From contig OY782766.1 of assembly GCA_963678235.1 (NCBI GenBank), forward strand, positions 992,001 through 1,056,000: a DNA stretch of 64,000 nucleotides. The letters are read 5' to 3'. The position numbers and the translations under genes were made by a program. This DNA comes from JABMQB01 sp963678235. Lineage in GTDB: Bacteria > Bacteroidota > Bacteroidia > Bacteroidales > Prolixibacteraceae. Positions 52,542-61,186 of the stretch are shown piece by piece (positions within the stretch are counted from its first letter, which is position 1; each line of letters opens with the position of its first letter). The notes beneath the pieces were generated by a model. The model searched no databases and was not told the origin of the DNA. It saw only the letters and a program-made list of their open reading frames with translations.

Positions 52542-53102
52542 TTGAAAATATACATCAAAAACATGGTTTGCATCCGCTGCCAAATGGTAGTAAAAGCTGA
52601 ACTTGAAAAACTTGGCCTGCACTATGTATATGTGAATATTGGGGAAGCTAATATCATTGGAGATGTTCAGCCTGAGCAGATAAAACAATTAAAAACAGAT
52701 TTAAAAAAGGCAGGTTTGATTTTGATGGACGATAAAAAAAGTGTTCTTGTAGAAAAAATAAAAAATGCTATTATTGAATTGGTTCATTACTCTGAAGATC
52801 AAATTAAGGTCAACCTTTCCGATTTTTTGAGCGAAAAACTCGATTACGATTATACGTACCTTGCCAACCTTTTTTCGGAGGTAAAAGGCATTACGATTGA
52901 AAAATTTTACCTAACCCATAAAATAGAAAGGGTAAAAGAGTTGATTGTTTACGACGAACTCAACCTTTCGGAAATAGCCTGGAAAATGCACTACAGCAGT
53001 GTTGCTCATCTTTCAAATCAGTTTAAAAAATACACAGGATTAACACCTACACATTTTAAAAACCTCAAGAACAAACGTCGAGAAACACTTGAAGATGTGT
53101 GA
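52542..53102 (+). CDS. AraC-type regulator with N-terminal HMA-like domain
   Basis: 186 aa with a TTG start (52542); the family normally begins MKIYIKNMVCIRC, which fits this codon rather than the ATG at 52563. The first 65 residues resemble a heavy-metal-associated fold (MVCIRCQMVVKAELEKLG, with a C-x2-C pair). The C-terminal half is an AraC/XylS double helix-turn-helix: TYLANLFSEVKGITIEKFYLTHKIERVKELI and LNLSEIAWKMHYSSVAHLSNQFKKYTGLTPTHFK. It heads a cluster of stress-type genes, and its stop codon lies in an activator-like element shared with other genes of the cluster. Metal or thiol sensing by the Cys pair is inference. Confidence 0.9.
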   Translation: MKIYIKNMVCIRCQMVVKAELEKLGLHYVYVNIGEANIIGDVQPEQIKQLKTDLKKAGLILMDDKKSVLVEKIKNAIIELVHYSEDQIKVNLSDFLSEKLDYDYTYLANLFSEVKGITIEKFYLTHKIERVKELIVYDELNLSEIAWKMHYSSVAHLSNQFKKYTGLTPTHFKNLKNKRRETLEDV

Positions 53103-53167
53103 ATAATGTAAATATTCTTCAGAATTATGTAATACATTCCTGAGTTTTTATCCCGAAATTTATCTTG
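53094..53167 (+). promoter_or_regulatory. Divergent copy of the shared two-half-site element
   Basis: GATGTGTGAATAATGTAA (53094-53111), then 12 bp, then ATTATGTAA (53124-53132) match the elements at 54751 and 61401-61468. The -7 box is weaker (TATCTTG near 53161) and shifted about 7 bp. It overlaps the end of the AraC gene and precedes the radical-SAM gene. Confidence 0.55.
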
Positions 53168-53251
53168 TACTGTATGGTTTAAAAATTGCATTCTTCTGGA
53201 ATAGCTCAGCAAATGTGATAAATAGCCATGAACAATTCAATATAAATAGTC

Positions 53252-54742
53252 ATGAACATATTGCTGGTTTATCCCAAATGCCCCGATTCTTTCTGGAGTT
53301 TTAAACATGCTTTGAAATTTATTTCGAAGAAAGCTTCGGTACCACCGCTTGGTTTAATTACTGTGTCGGCAATGTTGCCTGAGATATGGCAGAAGAAACT
53401 GGTGGATTTGAATATTACGGCACTTCGGACAAATGATATCCAATGGGCCGACTATATTTTTATCAGCGCCATGTATATTCAAAAAGAATCGGTAAACAAA
53501 GTAATTCTTGAAAGCAAAAAATGGAACAAAAAAATAGTAGCAGGAGGCCCGCTTTTTACCCAGGAATATAAGAACTATCCCGATGTAGATCATTTTATTT
53601 TAAATGAAGCCGAGATAACCATGCCTCTTTTCCTCGCTGATTTAAAAGAAGGTAAAGCACAACGGATTTATAAAACCGATAAATATGCCGGTCTGCCGCA
53701 ATCACCGGTGCCTGATTTTCATTTACTGTCGTTAAAAGATTATGCTGCAATGAACATCCAATTTTCGCGCGGATGCCCATTTGCATGCGACTTTTGTGAA
53801 ATAACCACACTTCTGGGGCATCAGGTCAGGATGAAAAACCCACAACAAATAATCGATGAACTTGAAAAACTTTATAACCTGAATTGGCGTGGCGCTATAG
53901 CAATTGTCGATGACAATTTTATCGGAAATATCAAGGAAATAAAAAAGAACCTACTGCCCGAAATGACAAAATGGATGCAAAACCATAAATATCCTTTTAA
54001 TTTTAGCATGCAGAGCTCAATTAACCTTGCAGATGACAAAGCGCTAATGACGCAACTAATTAGAGCAGGTTTTAATTCAGCATTTATTGGTATCGAAACT
54101 CCCGATGAATTATCGCTCAAGTGTTGTAACAAAGTTCAGAACAAAAACAGAGACCTGATCAGAAGTGTGAAAATAATACAACAAGCAGGGATACAGGTTT
54201 CGGGTGGTTTTATTGTTGGTTTCGACACCGATACATCCTCGGTATTTCAACGCCAAATCGATTTTATCCAGCAAAGCGGAATTGTTTCGGCCATGGTTGG
54301 ATTACTAAATGCACCCAAAAACACTAAACTCTATAATCAGTTAAAAGCAGAAAACAGGTTGACCATTGAGGCAACCGGGAATAATACCGATTCCTCGATG
54401 AATTTTATTCCTAAAATGGATTTTAATGAACTATTAGATGGATACAAAAAAATAATTGCAAATATATATTCAACAAAACCCTATTATAAAAGAGTTCGCC
54501 AGTTGCTTTTGAACTATAACAGGCTGAACAAAAGAAAATCAAATGTAAATATTGCGCTCCTGAAAGGGTTTCTTAAATCTGTTTTTATAATTGGCGTACG
54601 CGAAAAAGGTAGATATGAATACTGGAAATTTATTCTTTGGACCATTTTCAAGCGGCCCAAATCTATTGCGGATGCAATTACCTATACAGTATATGGTTAC
54701 CATTTCAGGACAATATATGGTTTGCGTAAAACATCGTCATGA
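53252..54742 (+). CDS. B12-binding radical-SAM protein with DUF4070
   Basis: 496 aa. Residues 1-150 form a cobalamin-binding-like domain (MNILLVYPKCPDSFW, PPLGLITVSAMLP, ISAMYIQKES). The radical-SAM domain has the cluster motif CPFACDFC (Cys-x3-Cys-x2-Cys, preceded by FSRG) and AIVDDNFIGN, and IGIETPDELSLK. The C-terminus is DUF4070 (about 370-480). Enzymes of this class often methylate or rearrange unactivated carbon; relatives include hopanoid methylase HpnP, but hopanoid genes are not present here and I do not claim that substrate. It is the first gene after the AraC regulator. Confidence 0.88.
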   Translation: MNILLVYPKCPDSFWSFKHALKFISKKASVPPLGLITVSAMLPEIWQKKLVDLNITALRTNDIQWADYIFISAMYIQKESVNKVILESKKWNKKIVAGGPLFTQEYKNYPDVDHFILNEAEITMPLFLADLKEGKAQRIYKTDKYAGLPQSPVPDFHLLSLKDYAAMNIQFSRGCPFACDFCEITTLLGHQVRMKNPQQIIDELEKLYNLNWRGAIAIVDDNFIGNIKEIKKNLLPEMTKWMQNHKYPFNFSMQSSINLADDKALMTQLIRAGFNSAFIGIETPDELSLKCCNKVQNKNRDLIRSVKIIQQAGIQVSGGFIVGFDTDTSSVFQRQIDFIQQSGIVSAMVGLLNAPKNTKLYNQLKAENRLTIEATGNNTDSSMNFIPKMDFNELLDGYKKIIANIYSTKPYYKRVRQLLLNYNRLNKRKSNVNIALLKGFLKSVFIIGVREKGRYEYWKFILWTIFKRPKSIADAITYTVYGYHFRTIYGLRKTSS

Positions 54743-54750
54743 TCGGTTGA

Positions 54751-54819
54751 AATGTGTGAATGATGTAAATAAAAACATCAATAGTGTAAAACATATAGAA
54801 TGCATGGAGGGTACCTTTG
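54751..54819 (+). promoter_or_regulatory. Shared activator-type promoter element of the cupin gene
   Basis: AATGTGTGAATGATGTAA (54751-54768), 12 bp, ATAGTGTAA (54781-54789), 20 bp, and GGTACCTTTG with -7 box TACCTTTG (54812-54819). Start would be near 54823, 20 bp before the ATG. No TTTG -33 box is present; half sites centre near -38 and -59. The spacing matches the element at 61401-61468 base for base. Confidence 0.8.
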
Positions 54820-54842
54820 ATTGAATTGCTAATTAAAATCAG

Positions 54843-55193
54843 ATGCAACCAAAAGAAATTGAAAAATCAAAAATCCACATTCTCATCGAAATTATTGAGT
54901 ATATACCAAACTCGGTGGTAAGTAAGACCATTATCAGAAAAACAACAGGCAATATTAGTGTTGTTGCTATTGATACAGGGGAAGCATTGGCTGAGAAAAT
55001 TTCCCCGTTCGATACATTTATTCAAATAATTGAAGGAACAGCAGAAATTGTTATTAATGATCAATCAAACATACTTCAAATGGGTCAAGGCATAATCATA
55101 CCTGCTCATACTTCAAATTTTGTTAAAGCAAACGAACGGTTCAAAATGATATCAACAGTAATTAAAAGTGGATATGAAGGAAGTACCCTGTAA
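54843..55193 (+). CDS. Cupin-domain protein
   Basis: 116 aa. It is a small single-domain cupin: VSKTIIRKTTGNISVVAIDTGEAL, AEKISPFDTFIQIIEGTAEIVIND and MGQGIIIPAHTSNFVKA. The usual metal-binding His and Glu of cupin motif 1 are mostly replaced (only a Glu in IIEGTAE and His in PAHTS), so metal binding is uncertain. Similar proteins in Bacteroidota are common in stress gene groups; substrate is unknown. It has the best copy of the shared activator element and sits upstream of a tiny Lys-rich gene. Confidence 0.85.
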   Translation: MQPKEIEKSKIHILIEIIEYIPNSVVSKTIIRKTTGNISVVAIDTGEALAEKISPFDTFIQIIEGTAEIVINDQSNILQMGQGIIIPAHTSNFVKANERFKMISTVIKSGYEGSTL

Positions 55194-55217
55194 TAATAAC
55201 AACCAAAAACAACAATA

Positions 55218-55343
55218 ATGGCAAAAAGTAAAGAAAAGAACGAAGGAAAAGAAAGAAAGAACACAAAAAAAATCGCTGTATTAAACCTGAAAGAAAAGAG
55301 GGCTGCAAAAAAAGCGAGGAAAAATGATTCAAGTTTGATATAA
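55218..55343 (+). CDS. Lys-rich 41-residue microprotein
   Basis: 41 aa (ATG 55218, stop TAA 55341-55343), 24 bp after the cupin stop, so probably cotranscribed. The sequence is strongly basic, starting MAKSKEKNEGKERKNTKK, followed by a short LNLKEKRAAKKARK segment that looks helical. Similar short Lys-rich proteins are known from other Bacteroidota stress loci, as far as I recall, but their function is unknown. It might bind nucleic acid. Support comes from the clean start, coupling to the cupin gene and biased composition; conservation is not tested here. Confidence 0.6.
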   Translation: MAKSKEKNEGKERKNTKKIAVLNLKEKRAAKKARKNDSSLI

Positions 55344-55556
55344 CTTTTGATTTATAGAAGATACCCTGACTTAAAAGCATACTTAAACAAAGTAGACAAA
55401 GCCGTTTTTTTGAAAACAAATTCGAGGTGAAGATGTGCTGCAGGCATGAGAAATAAATCGATAGGACTTATTCCTGTAAAACCAGGACGATTCTTTTCTT
55501 AAAGATTTGACAATTTCGAATGGTAACTGATGGCTGATTTCTAAAGATCATAACAA

Positions 55557-57803
55557 ATGAAAATAGTATATATAGCGACTTACCCGCCTCGGGAATGTGG
55601 AATCGGGACATTTACAAGTAATTTATTTAAATCGTTGCTTGCCGTGCAGAAAAATTCGGAGGAAAAACTTGAAGGCTTTGTAGTTGCTTTGAGTGACAAC
55701 GATTTTATCTATAAATATCCGGAAGAGGTTAAATTAACTATCCGGCAAGATTATCAGGAAGATTATTTAAAAGCTGTAAAATACATTAATCTTAGTGGTG
55801 CCGATGTGTGTATCCTTCAGCATGAATTTGGCATATTTGGAGGGCACAGTGGTGTTTATATCCTTCCATTGCTTCACCGACTTGAAATTCCGCTTGTCGT
55901 TACGCTTCATACCATACTCAAAACACCTTCATACAATGAAAAAGCTGTCTTGAAAGAGATTTGCAAAATGGCTTATAAAATTGTGGTTATGAGCCATAAA
56001 GCTGTTGAGTTTCTTGTTAATATTTATGATGTACGAAAAGAAAAAATTGCACTGATCGAACATGGTGTCCCCGATATTCAATATAGCCCTAAAAAATCAA
56101 AAAAAGAGTTTAAACTAGTTGATAAAAAAGTTTTGCTAACATTTGGTTTTATTGGAAGAAGCAAGGGCATTGAAACCGTAATTAAAGCATTGCCCCTAGT
56201 TGTTGAAAAATATCCGGAACTCATTTATATTGTTTTAGGGAAAACCCATCCGAATGTATTGAGGCATTCCGGGGAAGAATACCGGGTTTTCCTTCATCGC
56301 CTGGTAAAAAATCTTCAACTTGAAGATCATGTTGTGTTCCTGAACGAATTTATTAATGAAGAAGATTTATTCAAATATTTATATGCCTGTGATATGTATA
56401 TCACTCCTTATTTGAATGAAGCCCAGATAACCAGTGGAACTCTTTCGTATGCAGTTGGTGTGGGCGCAGCTGTTCTTTCTACTCCATATTGGCATGCTGC
56501 TGAATTGCTTGCTGGTGGAAGAGGACGGTTATTTAATTTTAATGATTCGGTTGAGCTTGCTGAGTCAATAATTGAACTTTTCGATGATCCAGAAAAACTA
56601 AATATGCTAAAACTTAAGGCATGTGAATTCGGCAAAAAAATAACCTGGCCAAAAACCGGTGAAAAATACCTTGCCTTAACCGAAGAAATTGTTAGGGAAG
56701 CAGGTCCGATAATTGCGCGGAAAGAGACAGAGCCCGATTTACTCATCCTCCCTCCTTTTTCACTTGCCCATATAAATCGACTGACCGATGACACAGGTAT
56801 TATTCAGCATGCAAAGTTTGGTATTCCAAATTTAAAGGAAGGATATTGCCTTGATGATAATGCAAGGGCTTTACTTATGGTTTTAATGGCATATAATCAA
56901 AAGAAAGATATGCGGGCACTCGAATTATCTCCCATTTATTTAAGTTACATTCATTACATGCAAAATACGGACGGAACATTTCGGAACTTTCTCAGTTTTA
57001 ACCGGATCTTTTTGGATGAAGTTGGCTCCGAAGACTCTTTTGGCAGAACAATCTGGGCCTTGGGTTATTTATTGGGAAATGCGCCAAACGATGCGTATTA
57101 CCAAACGGGTAAATTGATATTTTTTAATGCGTCTCCTAACTTCGAAAAGTTAAAATCAATCCGGGGTATTGCCAACACAATGATTGGTATCAGTTACTAC
57201 CTAAAAAGCAATCCTTCAGACGATTCAATGACTGAGAGATTAAGAAATCTCGCATACGTACTGATAAAACATTTTAATGAAAATAATACTCCAGATTGGA
57301 ATTGGTTTGAATCTTTATTGGCATACGACAATGGCATTTTACCTTTGGCACTTTTGCATTCTGCGGAAATATTGAACGAGGATCATATCACTAAAATAGC
57401 TATTGAATCAATGATTTTCCTGACTGATCATACCTTAAATGACAATTATCTTTCAATTATTGGGAATGAGAAATGGTACAAAAAAAACGGAGAGCGTTCC
57501 ATTTTTGCACAACAACCAATTGATGCCATGGCAATGGTTCTTATGTATCACCAGGCATATTTCCTTACCAAGGATAAAGAATATTTGAACAAACTTTATA
57601 CTTCTTTTTTGTGGTTCTTAGGTGAAAATGATTTAAGGATGAGTTTGTTCGATTTTGAAACCAATGGTTGCTGTGATGGTTTTGAAAGTTATGGTGTAAA
57701 CCGGAACCAGGGAGCAGAAAGCTCGCTGGCGTATTTAATTTCTCATCTAACAGTTTTACAAGCTTACGAAGATTTTTACAAGTCGGACTTAAAAATAGTA
57801 TAA
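55557..57803 (+). CDS. GT4 glycosyltransferase fused to alpha/alpha-toroid domain
   Basis: 748 aa. Residues 1-385 form a GT-B fold transferase: YIATYPPRECGIGTFTSNL at the start, LQHEFGIFGGHSG, VTLHTIL, LTFGFIGRSKGIETVI and the C-terminal sugar-nucleotide site PYLNEAQITSGTLSYAVG (Glu-x7-Glu is relaxed). Residues 395-745 are helical, starting PPFSLAHINRLTDDTGIIQHAKFG and LDDNARAL, and resemble (alpha/alpha)6-barrel glycosidase folds. Such fusions in Bacteroidota often neighbour GH130 mannoside phosphorylases, but none is here. It probably builds an alpha- or beta-mannose glycan; the product is unknown. Confidence 0.85.
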   Translation: MKIVYIATYPPRECGIGTFTSNLFKSLLAVQKNSEEKLEGFVVALSDNDFIYKYPEEVKLTIRQDYQEDYLKAVKYINLSGADVCILQHEFGIFGGHSGVYILPLLHRLEIPLVVTLHTILKTPSYNEKAVLKEICKMAYKIVVMSHKAVEFLVNIYDVRKEKIALIEHGVPDIQYSPKKSKKEFKLVDKKVLLTFGFIGRSKGIETVIKALPLVVEKYPELIYIVLGKTHPNVLRHSGEEYRVFLHRLVKNLQLEDHVVFLNEFINEEDLFKYLYACDMYITPYLNEAQITSGTLSYAVGVGAAVLSTPYWHAAELLAGGRGRLFNFNDSVELAESIIELFDDPEKLNMLKLKACEFGKKITWPKTGEKYLALTEEIVREAGPIIARKETEPDLLILPPFSLAHINRLTDDTGIIQHAKFGIPNLKEGYCLDDNARALLMVLMAYNQKKDMRALELSPIYLSYIHYMQNTDGTFRNFLSFNRIFLDEVGSEDSFGRTIWALGYLLGNAPNDAYYQTGKLIFFNASPNFEKLKSIRGIANTMIGISYYLKSNPSDDSMTERLRNLAYVLIKHFNENNTPDWNWFESLLAYDNGILPLALLHSAEILNEDHITKIAIESMIFLTDHTLNDNYLSIIGNEKWYKKNGERSIFAQQPIDAMAMVLMYHQAYFLTKDKEYLNKLYTSFLWFLGENDLRMSLFDFETNGCCDGFESYGVNRNQGAESSLAYLISHLTVLQAYEDFYKSDLKIV

Positions 57804-58068
57804 AGAATATACCTGATGCTATGGGACTAAATTAGAGAAGTTTAAATTGCAGGTTACTATCACATCAGATTTACCAATTTAGGTAATTATTTACTTTTAT
57901 CTTAGTAAAACTATGGTGCCAATTTCTAGAATATCGTGAATTAATCTATTCATATTTATTATTACAAATCCTTTTAGCTGGCAATCATTATAATTTTCGA
58001 ACATCAGATATGTTGCAAAACCTGACAACGGTTTGGTTTAATATTTCAAACAGCCGACTATGTGTAAT
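57804..58068. other. Intergenic region between convergent genes
   Basis: About 265 bp of AT-rich sequence between the GT4 gene and the convergent 129-residue protein gene. I see no terminator-grade hairpin or gene. Confidence 0.5.
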
Positions 58069-58458
58069 TTATTCGTTTTTACCTGTAAAAAATAATTTCA
58101 CAAAAGCTTCTTGTTGGTTATCGGTCATATTATCTGTAGATTGAACTGTAATCGTAATTTTTTCAAATTGCCGTTTTTTTTTCAACAAGTTGAACAACTC
58201 CGTTTTTGCATTTGTTGGCCCAAACAGAAGAACTTCATTGTAATCATTTATTATGAAGCTTAGCTTTTTGTAAAAATTTGATTGATGATCTTGCTCTTTA
58301 TTGTTCATCAGGCTTTCATCCATCCGTAGGTTTTGCACCTGCTCAGGAAAGGCTACAGTGGTATCCAAGGTTGTACATTTTATTTTATCTTTTGTTAACT
58401 CCATTATGTTGGCTGTTGAATGATCCATCCAAATTCCTAATTGTTTTGCTGATCTCAT
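58069..58458 (-). CDS. Conserved hypothetical protein, eRF1-domain-like
   Basis: 129 aa, no signal peptide. The N-terminus reads QLGIWMDHSTANIMEL, and the second half LLFGPTNAKTELFNLLKKKRQFEKITITVQSTDNMTDNQQEAFVKLFF. This resembles small cytoplasmic proteins with the fold of eRF1 central/C-terminal domains and of host-attachment-like proteins that occur in stress loci. The specific function is unknown. It is a single gene divergent from nothing obvious. Confidence 0.75.
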   Translation of the reverse strand: MRSAKQLGIWMDHSTANIMELTKDKIKCTTLDTTVAFPEQVQNLRMDESLMNNKEQDHQSNFYKKLSFIINDYNEVLLFGPTNAKTELFNLLKKKRQFEKITITVQSTDNMTDNQQEAFVKLFFTGKNE

Positions 58459-59035
58459 CTTATTTTAGTTTTATTTGTTTATGATTTTATTACCTAAGAA
58501 CTTGTTGTTCGCTTTAAATATCCGCCACAATCGGAATTATAAAGAAGGTTTGATATGACCAGATTATTTTCGAGTTATCGATAAAAAATATGGGTTAAAA
58601 TGATTTTCTAAACTTAACCTAAAACCAATTTGGATCTTTTCATCTTTACCATAATAAATATGAGCCCAGGCATCTATGCTTATTCTAAATCCTTTATTTT
58701 AAAAATATGTTAAGCTGGTCTTGTATATAATATTATGCTACAACCATCAATAAGAACTCCTTCTGAACTGCCAAAAAAAAGACATTTTCCCATTCGAAAG
58801 GCTTGAAAAATATACTTTTGCCGCGATTGATGCCCCAATAATTCCGATGGCTGCACCAAATCCTGAGTATTTGAAACTATTGAAAACGATATTAGAATAT
58901 AAATGAAAGTAAAAATATTGTTTTAAGTTTCGCCAAAAACTCTAATATACATTCTGCAAGCAAGAATGTCATCGTTAAATTTTTCGAAACATTGTCGCTA
59001 AAAACAAAATCACTAAGCTTGTACCAACCACTGAA
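58459..59035. other. Intergenic region; possible gene remnants on the minus strand
   Basis: About 575 bp. Two short open stretches on the minus strand (roughly 58586-58695 and 58723-58900) read like parts of a beta-barrel or glycine-rich protein (for example GFGAAIGIIGASIAAKVYF) but lack a start and are split by stops. They could be a decayed gene; I cannot name a parent. Confidence 0.35.
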
Positions 59036-59521
59036 TTACGATTTCGAATCAGGCTTCACCACTTTATTTGTTGGAATAATCAAAACCGGAATCGTTGTAT
59101 TTTGTAAAACTTTTTCAGTAATGCTTCCCATTGTTGTATTTTCAAACCATTTCCTGCTATGCGATCCCATTACAATAACATCTGCTCTAATTTTATTAGC
59201 TGCTTTTAAAATAGCTTCTGTACAATCACCCTCTTCTAGGAGTGTTTGAATATGATTATCTCCCAAATATTGCTTTGATTTATCTAGAAACTGTTGTGAT
59301 ATTTTTTTAGGATCAAACGATTCTTTTGATGAGCCCTTACTGTTATCGAGGCGACCTGCAAAACCAATTACAGTAACATGTTCGGTTGATAAATAAACTT
59401 TTTGATTTTTTAATACATGTAACAATGTTATACTAGCTTTCATTGTTTTCGCTAACAAAAAACCTTCTTCTGCAACTTTTTGGGCACTTTGCTTAAAATC
59501 CAATGCAATCAGAACATTCAT
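59036..59521 (-). CDS. Universal stress protein
   Basis: 161 aa from ATG 59521; an upstream ATG at 59602 would add 27 basic residues not seen in the family. It is a UspA-domain protein: MNVLIALDFKQSA, then a helix, LLHVLKN, and the nucleotide-binding-like MGSHSRKWFENTTMGSITEKVLQNTTIPVLII. The ATP motif G-x2-G-x9-G(S/T) is only partly kept (GSHSRK...MGS). It is probably in one operon with the SPFH gene, whose stop lies 83 bp upstream. Confidence 0.93.
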   Translation of the reverse strand: MNVLIALDFKQSAQKVAEEGFLLAKTMKASITLLHVLKNQKVYLSTEHVTVIGFAGRLDNSKGSSKESFDPKKISQQFLDKSKQYLGDNHIQTLLEEGDCTEAILKAANKIRADVIVMGSHSRKWFENTTMGSITEKVLQNTTIPVLIIPTNKVVKPDSKS

Positions 59522-59604
59522 CTTTTTACGCTGATATTTTGCCCTGTTCCTGACCCTGGAATTCCCCCAGAATTGCTTCAAAAACGTTTTCCTATTGATC
59601 ATTT

Positions 59605-60468
59605 CTACTTTTGTTTTCGTTCCAACGGTACAATTCCGGCCATTTCTCCAATAACATTGACCAAATCAGAGCCTGAAGGAATAATTATTTTTGCATTACT
59701 CTCCAACGAAGCTTCCAGTGCTTCGAGTTTTCGTAATAGTTGTGCATTCCCGATAAAATATCTATTGGCGGCTTCGTTTACAAGTTTTATAGCCTCAGCT
59801 TCTCCCTGGGCGTGCAATATTTTCGATTGCTTGTAACCTTCAGCTTCTTTTATTTTTGCACGTTTTACACCATCGGCAACCGTTTCGGCAGCGGTAGCTG
59901 AATCGATGGCTGCAATTTTCTCGTTTTCGGCTTTTACCACTTTATTCATGGTTTCCTGGACATCAGAAGGAGGGTCAATCTGTTTTAATTCTGTACGAAT
60001 AATTTCTATTCCCCAGCTTTTGGTTTCTTTATGCAGGGTTTCATGCAATTCGTTGTTTATTTTCCCGCGCTCGCTATTTGCTGATTTTAAGGTGAGGGTT
60101 CCTATAATATTACGAAGCGTTGTGCGTGCAAGATTAACAATCTGCCATTGGTAATTGTCAACATCATAGGTTGAACCTTTTATGCTTTCCTCGTCTGATT
60201 TTACACGAAAGTATACCTGGGCATCAACACTTGCATTCAGGTTGTCGTTTGTAATTATTTCCTGAGGTTCGGCATCAACCATTTGTTCTGTGATATTTAC
60301 CATAAAAAGGCGGTCAACAACGGGAATAATCCAGTGAAACCCTGGATTAGCCAAGTTATGATATTTTCCAAGCCGTTCAATTAGGCCACGGTGTGTAGGC
60401 CTGACTATTCTAATTCCTAAAAGAAAAAAAATTACTATCGGAAAGATTAAATATAAATAGTAGTACAT
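59605..60468 (-). CDS. SPFH/Band 7 (stomatin-like) membrane protein
   Basis: 287 aa. An N-terminal membrane segment (residues 2-20) precedes an SPFH domain: IVRPTHRGLIERLGKYHNLANPGFHWIIPVVDRL, QMVDAEPQEIITNDN and QIVNLARTTLRNIIGTL. The Ala/Glu-rich coiled coil (about 185-240) and hydrophobic C-terminus fit stomatin/QmcA-like proteins, which form membrane microdomains and scaffold or protect proteins. Its gene precedes a universal stress protein gene, a natural stress pairing. Confidence 0.94.
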   Translation of the reverse strand: MYYYLYLIFPIVIFFLLGIRIVRPTHRGLIERLGKYHNLANPGFHWIIPVVDRLFMVNITEQMVDAEPQEIITNDNLNASVDAQVYFRVKSDEESIKGSTYDVDNYQWQIVNLARTTLRNIIGTLTLKSANSERGKINNELHETLHKETKSWGIEIIRTELKQIDPPSDVQETMNKVVKAENEKIAAIDSATAAETVADGVKRAKIKEAEGYKQSKILHAQGEAEAIKLVNEAANRYFIGNAQLLRKLEALEASLESNAKIIIPSGSDLVNVIGEMAGIVPLERKQK

Positions 60469-60684
60469 CTGATATTTTTTTAAGTTTTTATAAGACTATA
60501 TTAAGTGTAAAATGATCATGTTAATTGAGTTGCATTATTATCAGCCAATTGGGTTGAAATTATTAATTGAATAGTTTCTCTTGATATATGTTGTGAATCA
60601 TATCATCATCACAAATCTGGTCATTTTTCTATAATGCTTACTTTTAAAACGCACATTGTTCTGTACTGCATTTAATCTTCACAA

Positions 60685-61185
60685 CTAAATTTTTATGGTT
60701 ATACCAAATTTTCCACCAGATGCTGCGTTTCCTCCTCCAAATTCCAGATTGATTCCAATATTCTTGGAAAAGCTGTACCTTCCACCAATTTGTGCCCCCA
60801 TTCCAAGTTGAGAAGAATGCGATCCGTCATAATTGTTCGGAGAACTCCAGTTATAAAAACCAAGATTTATCCCTGCATAAAAGTCCCATGGAGAAGGAAT
60901 GTTTAAAACATTATTAAAATGGTAATTGGCATTTCCCAAAAAACCAACAATTGAATGATTGTATTTATCATGGTTCCAATTATTGTTATATGAGCGGTAT
61001 GACATTTCTGCTCCCAGTGTTATATCGCGGTGTACTCCATAATCGAAACCTAAATAAACAGGGATACCCCACGAAGAAAGCCCAACGCCAACATTTATTT
61101 GCGACTGCCCTTTTCCTATTGGATCTTGTGCAAAAATAGCACTTACCGTAATTAGCAAAGCGAAAGTAAAAATGTGTTTTTTCAT
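60685..61185 (-). CDS. Outer-membrane beta-barrel protein
   Basis: 166 aa from ATG 61185; the reading frame is open further upstream but there it overlaps another gene. A signal peptide ends at AIFAQ. Eight-strand-like alternation follows (INVGVGLSSWGIPVYLGFDYGV, TLGAEMSYRSYNNNW, YAGINLGFYNW, LGMGAQIGGRYSFSKN) and the last residues FGITIKI are typical of outer-membrane barrels. It is probably a small porin-like or structural protein. It is transcribed from the same promoter as the small membrane protein gene that ends 1 bp before it, under the element at 61401-61468. Confidence 0.85.
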   Translation of the reverse strand: MKKHIFTFALLITVSAIFAQDPIGKGQSQINVGVGLSSWGIPVYLGFDYGVHRDITLGAEMSYRSYNNNWNHDKYNHSIVGFLGNANYHFNNVLNIPSPWDFYAGINLGFYNWSSPNNYDGSHSSQLGMGAQIGGRYSFSKNIGINLEFGGGNAASGGKFGITIKI

Positions 61186-61186
61186 T

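Noticed and set aside
53252..54742. Hopanoid C-2 methylase (HpnP) name for the radical-SAM protein
   Set aside because: The domain layout is similar, but many DUF4070 enzymes share it and no hopanoid gene lies nearby.
58500..58990. A barrel-protein pseudogene on the minus strand
   Set aside because: Two short open stretches look protein-like but lack a start and a parent I can name, so it is kept only as a note in the intergenic entry.
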